Shown in pieces: positions 1 to 5,578 of a stretch of DNA of 5,887 nucleotides. Both the position numbers and the translations under genes were made by a program. Under the pieces are notes generated by a model. It made no database searches and was not told where the DNA came from. It worked only from the letters and a program-made list of their open reading frames with translations. Position 1 is the first letter of the stretch; every line of letters starts with the position of its first letter. Source of the DNA: Mangrovibacterium sp047972415 (lineage in GTDB: Bacteria; Bacteroidota; Bacteroidia; Bacteroidales; Prolixibacteraceae). The DNA is taken from contig JBKEAN010000038.1 in NCBI GenBank assembly GCA_047972415.1, positions 1-5,887 on the forward strand, written 5' to 3'.

Positions 1-196
1 CGACCAGGTGAAAGCTTCGTTCCGCTCGAAAGGCGAATTTGCAGTGAATGAGTTTTCTACAGCCCATTTTAACGGCGGCGGGCATCGCAATGCTGCCGGT
101 GGCGAAGTATTTACCAGTTTGAGGGAAACGATTGACAAATTCCGCAAGTTATTGCCCGAATATGCAGAAGAGCTGAAAAAATCAAAAAAACAGTAG
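1..196 (+). CDS. DHH/DHHA1 family phosphoesterase, NrnA-like (3' end only)
   Basis: Only the last 64 codons are in the window, read in the frame that starts at base 2; the start lies off the left edge, and the GTG at base 8 is an internal valine codon. The visible part is the end of a DHHA1 domain. It contains the glycine-rich substrate-binding motif FNGGGHRNAAGG (bases 68-103), followed by a short helix and a lysine-rich tail before a TAG stop. In the NrnA family this domain works with an N-terminal DHH Mn-dependent catalytic domain to degrade oligoribonucleotides of 2-5 nt and to dephosphorylate pAp in the cytoplasm. The motif and the Bacteroidota-like context favour NrnA over RecJ, which is longer and carries an OB fold. 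The catalytic half cannot be seen, so the exact subfamily is inferred. No strong terminator follows: there is only a weak hairpin with one bulge at 240-259 and no T run. Confidence 0.88.
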   Translation, partial: DQVKASFRSKGEFAVNEFSTAHFNGGGHRNAAGGEVFTSLRETIDKFRKLLPEYAEELKKSKKQ

Positions 197-269
197 TTTT
201 GAATTGAAGAAATAAATTACCAGACAGAGTTTAATTTACACTCCCAGCACATCTGGAGTAGGCGGAGAT

Positions 270-362
270 CAGTCGCAGTTGCAGTGGTCAGAATCTAGTT
301 GTCAGTTGTCCAGCCCCCTAATGTCTGTCATCTAATGTCTGTCATCTGAAATCTGTCATCTA
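270..362. repeat. Cluster of short tandem repeats, mainly period 7
   Basis: Three simple-repeat patches follow each other in the gap between the NrnA-like gene and the YciB-Nudix gene. Bases 270-287 are three CAGTNG hexamers. Bases 297-310 are two exact copies of AGTTGTC. Bases 321-362 are three 14-mers (two of them ATGTCTGTCATCTR, the third with two changes). The last patch also reads as six heptamers that all end in TCTR. The stretch has no convincing ORF. Such slippage-prone arrays can expand or contract, but no function can be read from the sequence. The array ends 30 bases before the ATG at 393, so it lies within the 5' leader or promoter region of that gene. Confidence 0.75.
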
Positions 363-392
363 GTTCTAATATCGCATCCATAAATCGTTAGC

Positions 393-1517
393 ATGAATAT
401 GCAGCAGCTACAATTTTTCCGACAATTGCTCCCGGGACTTATTCCTTTGTTTGCTTTTCTTGTTATTGATGAGGTTTGGGGAACACAAGCTGGTTTAATA
501 GCGGCTTTAGCTATCGGGGTGGGCGAGTTGGGCTGGATTTGGTTCCGCGAGCGGCGTTTCGAGCGTTTTGTGTTGTTTGATACCCTGTTGTTATTGGTTT
601 TGGGAGCTGTTTCGTTGGTTTTGCATAACGATATTTTTTTCAAACTTAAACCAGGTTTGGTTCAGCTTATTTTATGCGCTGTGCTGGCAGCTTCGGCCTT
701 TTCAAATTTGAATATTGTTGGTTTAATGAGCCAGCGCTATATGAAAGGCCTGCAGATGAGCGAAGCACAGGTTCGGCAAATGCGTACCACTCTGAAACTG
801 CTGTTTTGGGTGTTCCTGGTGCATACGGCATTGGTATTTTATGCGACTTTTTATTTATCGGATGCGGCTTGGGCTTTCATTTCGGGTGCCTTGTTTTACA
901 TTCTGTTTGCATTGGTTTTTGTAGCGGTTTATGTGAAGCAGAAACGGGCTCAAAGGATTCAGGTTCCCTTGGACAACGAAGAAGAGATATTGCCGGAGGT
1001 TGATGAAAAGGGCAGGGTAATCGGGCAGGCACGCCGTTCGCAGTGTCACGACGGTTCAAAACGGCTTCATCCTGTTGTGCATCTGCATGTTTTTAATAAA
1101 ACCGGTGCTATTTATTTGCAAAAACGTCCTATGTCGAAGCTTATTCAACCCGGAAAATGGGATACTGCGGTTGGCGGGCATATTGCTTTTGGCGAAGAGC
1201 TTAAAACAGCTTTGCAACGTGAGGCCTGGGAAGAAATTGGATTGAAAGATTTTTCGGCCAGATTATTGGCAAATTACATTTGGGAAAGTGAAGTGGAGCG
1301 GGAGCTGGTTTATGTTTTTGCCACATCGGATTATCAGGGAATAAATATTCATTCAAACGAAGTTGAAGAAGGCCGGTTCTGGACCCGGAAGCAGGTTGAA
1401 AATAATTTGGGGAAAGGCGTGTTTACGCCAAATTTCGAAAGCGAATACAAGCAGTTGTTTCGCAAGGGGCAGGAAGTAGAGGGCAAAGGACCAGAGAACA
1501 GGAGGCTGAGCGAATGA
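393..1517 (+). CDS. Fusion of YciB/IspZ-like membrane domain and Nudix hydrolase
   Basis: A 374-residue protein with two parts. Residues 1-185 are hydrophobic, with about six membrane segments (roughly 10-27, 33-50, 58-77, 87-105, 134-153 and 160-182). They resemble the inner-membrane septation protein family (YciB/IspZ), for example in the opening LLPGLIPLFAFLVIDEVWG. Residues 198-356 form a soluble IDI/YfcD-like Nudix domain that starts at EEILPEVDEKGRVIG. Its complete Nudix box spans residues 262-284 (Gx5Ex7REAWEEIGL), with metal-binding E277, E280 and E281 intact. Nudix enzymes hydrolyse a nucleoside diphosphate linked to another group; the IDI-like branch is diverse, and the substrate cannot be told here. 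The domains share one frame with no stop and no ATG at the junction, so this is a true fusion that should hold the enzyme on the cytoplasmic face of the membrane. The last 18 residues are charged and look unconserved. ATG 393 is the natural start; an ATG two codons later is equally possible. No Shine-Dalgarno is evident. Confidence 0.87.
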   Translation: MNMQQLQFFRQLLPGLIPLFAFLVIDEVWGTQAGLIAALAIGVGELGWIWFRERRFERFVLFDTLLLLVLGAVSLVLHNDIFFKLKPGLVQLILCAVLAASAFSNLNIVGLMSQRYMKGLQMSEAQVRQMRTTLKLLFWVFLVHTALVFYATFYLSDAAWAFISGALFYILFALVFVAVYVKQKRAQRIQVPLDNEEEILPEVDEKGRVIGQARRSQCHDGSKRLHPVVHLHVFNKTGAIYLQKRPMSKLIQPGKWDTAVGGHIAFGEELKTALQREAWEEIGLKDFSARLLANYIWESEVERELVYVFATSDYQGINIHSNEVEEGRFWTRKQVENNLGKGVFTPNFESEYKQLFRKGQEVEGKGPENRRLSE

Positions 1518-1533
1518 ACAAAGAACATATACG

Positions 1534-1568
1534 ACAAGCCGGGTGAAACAGATTTCGACCCGGCTTGT
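1534..1568. terminator. Strong, probably bidirectional terminator hairpin
   Basis: A perfect 11-bp stem, ACAAGCCGGGT (1534-1544) with ACCCGGCTTGT (1558-1568), extends by four more pairs (GAAA/TTTC) past a single G bulge to a CAGA loop. It sits 16 bases after the YciB-Nudix stop and 27 bases beyond the end of the nitroreductase gene on the other strand. That placement suits a shared terminator for two convergent genes. The T tract is poor: TTTGACTTATTTG on the + strand and weaker still on the - strand. The stem itself is clear; its termination efficiency is inferred. Confidence 0.8.
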
Positions 1569-1595
1569 TTGACTTATTTGTCGTTGTGTGGCGCG

Positions 1596-2228
1596 TTAAT
1601 AGTTCAGTACAAATTCTTCCTTCGGGTTACGCACCTTTTTCATAGGGGCCAACCAATCGCCTTCGCTATCGCGATAACCAATCGGGAGCATCGTCACACT
1701 CTTCAGGCCTTTTTCGTTCAGTCCCAATAGCATGTCCAACTCGCTGGTTGTAAAACCTTCCATGGGGGTGGCGTCAATTTTTAGTTCGGCAGCCATGGCA
1801 ATAGCCAATCCAAAGCCAATATAGGCCTGGCGTGCGGTATGGATGAAGTTTTCTTCAACCGTTTGGTGCAGGTACACACTTTTTAGCTTGTCGGTGTACG
1901 AGCCGAACCGGCCACGGGGCAAACCGCGCTCGTCGGTGGTGTAGTCGTAAATTTTGTCAATTCGCTCTTCGGTATAGCGATCCCAGGCTGCAAATACCAG
2001 CAGGTGCGAACAATCGGCAACAATCTGCTGATCCCACGCAATCGGAACAATTTTATTTTTTAGTTCCTGATCGGTAATAACAATCACCCGGAACTGCTGT
2101 AAACCCGACGAAGTTGGTGCCAGGCGGGCAGCTTCAACAATCTTATCGAGGTCGCTTTGAGCAACTTTTTTGCTCGCGTCGAATTTTTTTGTGGCGTAGC
2201 GCCATTTCAAATCTTCCAGTAATGCCAT
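1596..2228 (-). CDS. NfsB-like NAD(P)H-dependent nitroreductase
   Basis: A 210-residue FMN-dependent oxidoreductase, close in length to E. coli NfsB (217). Family landmarks are in order. R10-Y11 and K14 sit at the FMN-phosphate site, followed by FDASKK at 16-21, as in NfsB. APTSSGLQQ (37-45) is the flavin-binding loop, ATPMEGF (153-159) matches the conserved PxEGF segment, LPIGYR is at 181-186, and R200 corresponds to the C-terminal FMN-phosphate arginine. Relatives are cytoplasmic homodimers that reduce nitroaromatics, quinones and other electrophiles by two-electron transfer. The physiological substrate is unknown here. The frame is open to a TTG at 2252, but the ATG at 2228 is the better start because AAAGGAAA lies 8 bases upstream and the N-terminus then aligns with NfsB. 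The gene follows the OhrR-like repressor gene by 20 bases and is very probably co-transcribed with it. Confidence 0.9.
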   Translation of the reverse strand: MALLEDLKWRYATKKFDASKKVAQSDLDKIVEAARLAPTSSGLQQFRVIVITDQELKNKIVPIAWDQQIVADCSHLLVFAAWDRYTEERIDKIYDYTTDERGLPRGRFGSYTDKLKSVYLHQTVEENFIHTARQAYIGFGLAIAMAAELKIDATPMEGFTTSELDMLLGLNEKGLKSVTMLPIGYRDSEGDWLAPMKKVRNPKEEFVLNY

Positions 2229-2234
2229 TTTTTG

Positions 2235-2242
2235 TTTCCTTT
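2235..2242 (-). promoter_or_regulatory. Shine-Dalgarno that fixes the nitroreductase start
   Basis: On the - strand this reads AAAGGAAA, with an 8-base spacer to the ATG at 2228. It lies inside the 20-base gap after the repressor stop codon and supports ATG 2228 over the upstream TTG at 2252. A purine-rich ribosome site is notable because most genes in this window lack one. Confidence 0.55.
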
Positions 2243-2248
2243 CTATAT

Positions 2249-2680
2249 TCAATTTTGTTTCTTTTTGTGTAAAATTCGCTCGACAATTTCCTTTAATTCA
2301 GCTAGTTCTTCGGGTGATATTCCCATTGCTTCAACAACTTTTGGCGGTACCTTGGCTACTTCTTCTTTTAATGCCAGTCCTTTTTCGGTTGTTGTTATAT
2401 CAACCATCCGTTCGTCGCAACTTCGTCGCTTGCGGGCGATAAAGCCCTTGTTTTCAAGTCGTTTCAGAAGCGGGGTGAGTGTGCCGCTGTCGAGATGCAA
2501 TTTTTCGCCGATTTGGTTGACGGTTTGCAGGCCATCTTCCCACAACACCATTAGTACTAGGTACTGTGAGTAGGTGATGTCCAACTCATCAAGAAATGGC
2601 CGGTAGTGGTTAATAATTTCCCGCGATAAGGTATAAATAGGGAAACAAACCTGCTTTTTTAATTTTAAATAGTCATCCAT
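2249..2680 (-). CDS. OhrR-type MarR family peroxide/electrophile-sensing repressor
   Basis: A 143-residue winged-helix MarR protein of the OhrR branch. The N-terminal helix holds Cys12 in the motif KKQVCFPIY, the equivalent of the reactive Cys15 of B. subtilis OhrR. Tyr26 and Tyr37 fall at the spacing of the two tyrosines (29 and 40) that hydrogen-bond that cysteine. The DNA-binding region runs from about 52 to 95, with recognition helix LDSGTLTPLLKRLE (63-76) and a wing carrying the conserved DER (89-91). In this family, oxidation of the cysteine by organic hydroperoxides or other electrophiles releases the dimer from DNA. The only other cysteine is C88, in the wing; there is no C-terminal resolving cysteine as in Xanthomonas OhrR, so a one-Cys mechanism is inferred. 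The usual partner gene ohr is absent from the window; a nitroreductase follows instead. The start is ATG 2680, with no clear Shine-Dalgarno. Confidence 0.9.
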   Translation of the reverse strand: MDDYLKLKKQVCFPIYTLSREIINHYRPFLDELDITYSQYLVLMVLWEDGLQTVNQIGEKLHLDSGTLTPLLKRLENKGFIARKRRSCDERMVDITTTEKGLALKEEVAKVPPKVVEAMGISPEELAELKEIVERILHKKKQN

Positions 2681-2698
2681 AGCGGCTCAATTGCCTTA

Positions 2699-2728
2699 CA
2701 AATATAGCTTCAAATTAAATTGTGCAAA
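2699..2728 (-). promoter_or_regulatory. Promoter of the repressor-nitroreductase operon
   Basis: On the - strand, TATATTTG (2699-2706) is an exact match to the Bacteroidota -7 consensus TAnnTTTG. A TTTG (2725-2728) lies 18 bases upstream as the -33 element, slightly short of the usual spacing of about 19. Transcription would begin near 2692-2694, leaving a leader of only about 12-15 bases before ATG 2680, which fits the lack of a Shine-Dalgarno. Two elements at near-correct spacing directly upstream of an operon make this the best promoter in the window. Confidence 0.6.
2710..2724. promoter_or_regulatory. Candidate OhrR operator
   Basis: TCAAATTAAATTGTG on the + strand matches the recalled OhrR box TACAATTAAATTGTA at 12 of 15 positions, with the central AATTAAATTGT fully kept. 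It lies entirely in the spacer between the -33 and -7 elements, so binding there would block RNA polymerase and give autorepression of the operon. A second small palindrome, TGCAA-N7-TTGCA (2723-2739), overlaps the -33 element and could be an additional contact site. AT-rich DNA makes chance matches more likely, so this remains a candidate. Confidence 0.5.
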
Positions 2729-2832
2729 ATATAATTGCATAAAATTAATCAATGTAAATTTTGTGTTAAAACGAAGGAGGAGGAGCCAAAAATGGTTTTT
2801 AAAGGATGTAGAGCAGGTGCCGTGCGATGTGT

Positions 2833-3723
2833 TTATTCGTTCATCAGTTTTTGTTTGGCCAATTTCAGGGCATCTTTTTCTACTTTCGAAATTTCAGGCA
2901 TCTGGATATTCATTTTTTTGAGCGTGTCAACAATAATGCTACCGATAGCAATATGTGTAAACCATTTGTTATCAGCCGGGATGATGTACCAAGGTGCCAC
3001 TTCTGTCGAGGTTTTGCTGAGGGCAAGTTCGTAGGCTTCCTGGTAGTTGTCCCAATATTGGCGCTCGCGCACGTCATTCGACGAAAATTTCCAGTTTTTG
3101 GCAGGTTTGCTTATCCGCTCCAGAAATCGTTTTTTTTGCTCTTCTTTAGAAACATGCAGGAAAAACTTGATCACCGTTGTGCCATTTTCCGAAATGTTCC
3201 GTTCAAAATCGTTAATTTGGCGATAGCGTTTCTCCCAAAAATCGGGTGTAATATCGGCTATTGTTGTTATTCCTGGCAGGTTTTCGTTCAAAATAAACTC
3301 GGGGTGAACGCGGGTAACCAGTACATTTTCGTAGTGCGACCGGTTGAAAATGCCAATATTACCACGTGCCGGAAGCTTGGAATAATGCCGCCAAAAGTAA
3401 TCGTGTTCGAGCTCGTTGCCCGAAGGGCTTTTAAAACTGTGTACTTCACATCCCTGCGGGTTTAACCCACTGAATACATGTTTGATTGAACCATCTTTTC
3501 CGGCTGCATCCATTGCCTGAAAAACAATCAGTAGCGACCGTCTGTTTTCGGCATAAAGCTGGTACTGAAGCTCATCGAGCCGTTTTATGTCTTTTTCAAG
3601 CAGTTGTTTTGCTCCCTTTTTGTCATTGAATTCGCCACAAAAAGCGGTGTCGTAGTTGGCAAGCGACACGGTTTGGCTGGGCTTTACTTTAAATTGCTGA
3701 ATGTTGAGTTCGTTTGCTTTCAT
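2833..3723 (-). CDS. Polyphosphate kinase 2 family protein, class III-like
   Basis: A 296-residue single-domain PPK2. The Walker A motif is AMDAAGKDG (70-78), the Walker B region is IFNRSHYENVLVTRV (125-139), and the lid is KPAKNWKFSSND (206-217). A long match to the class III enzyme of Meiothermus ruber is recognisable, including EGTTILKFFLHISKDEQ-like and STEYAPWYVIPA-like stretches (here 179-195 and 239-250). PPK2 enzymes transfer phosphate between polyphosphate and nucleotides in the cytoplasm. Class III members can phosphorylate both AMP and ADP, so the likely role is polyphosphate-driven recharging of nucleotides. The class is assigned from overall resemblance, not from diagnostic residues. 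The gene is flanked by gaps of 152 and 154 bases and looks monocistronic, with ATG 3723 as start. No convincing promoter or terminator was found: a short imperfect hairpin at 3791-3808 in its upstream gap has no T run, and the downstream gap has no stable stem. Confidence 0.92.
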   Translation of the reverse strand: MKANELNIQQFKVKPSQTVSLANYDTAFCGEFNDKKGAKQLLEKDIKRLDELQYQLYAENRRSLLIVFQAMDAAGKDGSIKHVFSGLNPQGCEVHSFKSPSGNELEHDYFWRHYSKLPARGNIGIFNRSHYENVLVTRVHPEFILNENLPGITTIADITPDFWEKRYRQINDFERNISENGTTVIKFFLHVSKEEQKKRFLERISKPAKNWKFSSNDVRERQYWDNYQEAYELALSKTSTEVAPWYIIPADNKWFTHIAIGSIIVDTLKKMNIQMPEISKVEKDALKLAKQKLMNE

Positions 3724-3877
3724 ATGTTTTGGTGTGTTTTTGGTTGCACCGACTTAATACGTTTAAACCCAGTAAGTTTTTGTTTTAGCTACTTTTTCTG
3801 GGAAAAGTTGAATTTAGACATTTTTGGGAGGAATGCTTGAATAAAGTAGCAAAATCGAAACATTTGCCTGGCATATT

Positions 3878-4579
3878 TCAACGTCCCAACACAAAAATGG
3901 CCGGTCGTTTCTGTATGTCGGGTTTGGCTTTTTTCCAGGCCACGATAGGCAATGTTTTAATGAATTCGGTTTCGAGCGTCAGGTCGCAGGCAATACAAAG
4001 CTTGGTGTGCGGCTGGCAAGTGTGTAGTAAATCGTCCAGCAATTGCAGGTTGCGGTAGGGCGCTTCAATAAAAACCTGGCTCTGGTTTTCGGTGTAAATC
4101 CGCTTTTCGAGCAGGACGATTTGATGCGCCTTTTCGTCTTTCTTGATAGGTAAATAGCCATTGAAGGCAAAATTCTGTCCGTTCATCCCAGAAGCCATCA
4201 TGGCCAGCAAAATGGACGATGGCCCAACCAAGGGTACAACACGGATGCTTATCTCGTGTGCAATGCGAACCACATCGGCACCCGGATCGGCAACTCCGGG
4301 GCACCCGGCTTCGGACATCAGCCCTACATCATAACCATTTGAAATGGGGTGGAGGTAGGCATGAAGCTGGTTTTTATCGCTATGTTTGTTTAATTCGAAA
4401 AACTGGAGCTCATCAATATTGATTTCTGGGTCAACCTTCTTCAAAAACCGACGGGCGGTACGTATATTTTCAACAATAAAATAACGAATGGAAGCAATTA
4501 CATTGTTGTGCGCCGCAGGAATTACCGCGTTTAGTTCGCTTTCGCCTAAGGTTACCGGAATCAGGTATAAACTGGCCAT
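3878..4579 (-). CDS. RsmI-like SAM-dependent methyltransferase (tetrapyrrole methylase fold)
   Basis: A 233-residue protein of the tetrapyrrole methylase superfamily. It opens with LYLIPVTLGE (4-13), equivalent to the LYVVPTPIGN start of RsmI. It then shows SEAGCPGVADPGADVV (89-104), which corresponds to the SAM-site DAGxPxxxDPG motif, VVPLVGPSS (114-122), FNGYLP (139-144) and IEAPYRN (171-177, the YESPHR counterpart). E. coli RsmI (286 residues) methylates the 2'-O of C1402 in 16S rRNA. This protein is about 50 residues shorter and lacks the C-terminal domain, and Bacteroidota often carry such a short paralogue annotated only as an SAM-dependent methyltransferase. An rRNA target is therefore plausible but not shown. 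The frame is open to a TTG at 4597, but ATG 4579 places the first beta strand correctly. It is divergent from the PhnP-like gene. Confidence 0.85.
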   Translation of the reverse strand: MASLYLIPVTLGESELNAVIPAAHNNVIASIRYFIVENIRTARRFLKKVDPEINIDELQFFELNKHSDKNQLHAYLHPISNGYDVGLMSEAGCPGVADPGADVVRIAHEISIRVVPLVGPSSILLAMMASGMNGQNFAFNGYLPIKKDEKAHQIVLLEKRIYTENQSQVFIEAPYRNLQLLDDLLHTCQPHTKLCIACDLTLETEFIKTLPIVAWKKAKPDIQKRPAIFVLGR

Positions 4580-4594
4580 CTCTGAATTTTTTGT

Positions 4595-4602
4595 CAAAAA
4601 TA
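4595..4602 (-). promoter_or_regulatory. Candidate -7 element for the RsmI-like gene
   Basis: On the - strand this reads TATTTTTG, an exact TAnnTTTG match, 15 bases before ATG 4579. No TTTG is found at the expected -33 distance, so only half of the promoter is supported. The position in a 79-base divergent gap is what makes it credible. Confidence 0.35.
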
Positions 4603-4641
4603 ATTAATTTAAACGGACGACCTCGCCATTCCAATTTTTTG

Positions 4642-4649
4642 TAGTTTTG
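4642..4649 (+). promoter_or_regulatory. Candidate -7 element for the PhnP-like gene
   Basis: TAGTTTTG matches TAnnTTTG exactly and ends 9 bases before ATG 4659, so the transcript would be nearly leaderless. No -33 TTTG is visible at the usual spacing. It points away from the matching element at 4595-4602, as expected for a divergent promoter region. Confidence 0.35.
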
Positions 4650-4658
4650 GCCGTATTC

Positions 4659-5438
4659 ATGGAACAACCGCAGGATATAAAAATTGAATTTCTGGGTACC
4701 GGAACCTCTCAGGGAGTACCCGTTGTAGCGTGCGAGTGCCTGGTTTGCCAATCGCAAAGCCTGAAGGACAAGCGGCTTCGGTCGGCTTTGTATGTTGAAG
4801 TAGGAGGGCTGAAACTGGTTGTTGACGCCGGGCCCGATTTTCGGCAACAGCTATTGCGCATCCACCTTCGCCGGCTCGATGCTATTTTGCTTACCCACGA
4901 ACATACCGACCATATTTTTGGGCTCGACGATATTCGGGCATTTAATTGGGTACAAGGCCACCCGACTGATATTTATGCCGAAAAACGGGTACACGATACG
5001 GTGATGCGTGTTTACGATTACGTTTTTGCGGAGCACCTGTATCCTGGTATTCCGCAAATGAACCTTCATTTTATTGAAAATAAGCCTTTTGTGATTGAAA
5101 ATGTAACTGTTACTCCGGTGCGGGGCTATCATCATCGTTTGCCTGTGTTTGGCTTTCGTATTGGCAATATGGCTTATCTCACGGACATGAATTGGCTTGA
5201 AGAAGAAGAAAAAGCGAAGCTTGAAGGTTTGGATGTATTGATTGTGAATGCACTACGCCGTGAAAAACACATTTCGCACTTTAATGTAGAAGAAGCACTT
5301 CAACTGATTGACGAGATGAAACCCAGGAAAGCTTACCTCACGCACATTTCGCACCTGATGGGTTTGCACGATGAGGTTGAACCCACGTTACCGCCTCATG
5401 TACATTTAGCTTACGACGGGTTGAAGTTGGTTATCTGA
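4659..5438 (+). CDS. PhnP-like metallo-beta-lactamase-fold phosphodiesterase
   Basis: A 259-residue MBL-fold hydrolase. It opens with IEFLGTGTSQGVPVVACECLVC (9-30), closely matching E. coli PhnP (252 residues), including C25, C27 and C30, which in PhnP help bind a structural zinc. The catalytic metal motif HxHxDH is THEHTDH (H80, H82, D84, H85). Further ligand candidates are H158/H159, D176 in LTDM, and H229/H232 in THISH. PhnP hydrolyses cyclic ribose phosphates in the C-P lyase pathway and other phosphodiesters in vitro. No phn genes are present here, so a general phosphodiesterase role is more likely than phosphonate use; the substrate is unknown. The frame extends to a TTG at 4647, but ATG 4659 fits the family N-terminus and the -7 element at 4642-4649 would overlap the TTG. 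It is divergent from the RsmI-like gene and convergent with the MFS gene. Confidence 0.88.
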   Translation: MEQPQDIKIEFLGTGTSQGVPVVACECLVCQSQSLKDKRLRSALYVEVGGLKLVVDAGPDFRQQLLRIHLRRLDAILLTHEHTDHIFGLDDIRAFNWVQGHPTDIYAEKRVHDTVMRVYDYVFAEHLYPGIPQMNLHFIENKPFVIENVTVTPVRGYHHRLPVFGFRIGNMAYLTDMNWLEEEEKAKLEGLDVLIVNALRREKHISHFNVEEALQLIDEMKPRKAYLTHISHLMGLHDEVEPTLPPHVHLAYDGLKLVI

Positions 5439-5467
5439 AGACAACGGGATGCTGCTGGATTGAGGGT

Positions 5468-5492
5468 CACCAAGTAATTCGTTTCATTGGTG
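5468..5492. terminator. Weak hairpin in the convergent gap after the PhnP-like gene
   Basis: CACCAA (5468-5473) pairs with TTGGTG (5487-5492) around a 13-base loop, 29 bases after the PhnP-like stop. The following bases are AT-rich but contain no T run. A wider 7-bp inverted repeat, TTGAGGG (5460-5466) with CCCTCAA (5544-5550), encloses it. Position suits a terminator, but the short stem and long loop make the call weak. Confidence 0.25.
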
Positions 5493-5578
5493 TAATTTGA
5501 ATAATTCGTGGCTAGCAAGTGTTTATTGGTTGCTATTTTGCGGCCCTCAACCTTTATTCAACTTTTCTTCAATATTTT

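Noticed and set aside
194..201. TAGTTTTG, an exact TAnnTTTG match on the + strand
   Set aside because: It overlaps the stop codon of the NrnA-like gene, lies about 190 bases before the next start and has no -33 element. It is probably a chance match.
240..259. Hairpin ACTCCCAG/CTGGAGT after the NrnA-like gene
   Set aside because: It is a 7-bp stem with a bulged C and is not followed by T residues, so it is too weak to call as a terminator.
356..643. Minus-strand 95-codon frame opposite the YciB-like domain
   Set aside because: It is a shadow of the membrane-domain codons, with no family resemblance and no ribosome site.
2776..3034. GGAGG (2776-2780) ahead of an ATG at 2792 that opens an 80-codon + strand frame
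   Set aside because: The Shine-Dalgarno match is good, but most of the frame is antisense to the 3' end of PPK2. The product has no recognisable domain, and its composition looks like a shadow of the PPK2 codons.
2827..3465. Long + strand open frame of 212 codons opposite PPK2
   Set aside because: It is entirely or nearly entirely antisense to a clearly conserved gene. Its sequence resembles no family and is rich in F and C, as expected of a shadow frame.
3791..3808. Imperfect hairpin ACTTTTTC/GGAAAAGT in the gap between the PPK2 and RsmI-like genes
   Set aside because: It is AT-rich with a two-base loop and a mismatch, and no T run follows on either strand. The rest of the 154-base gap shows no small gene and no TAnnTTTG element on the PPK2 strand.
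5475..5509. Direct repeat TAATTCGT at 5475-5482 and 5502-5509
   Set aside because: Two 8-bp copies in AT-rich convergent intergenic DNA are not enough to suggest a site or a mobile-element scar.
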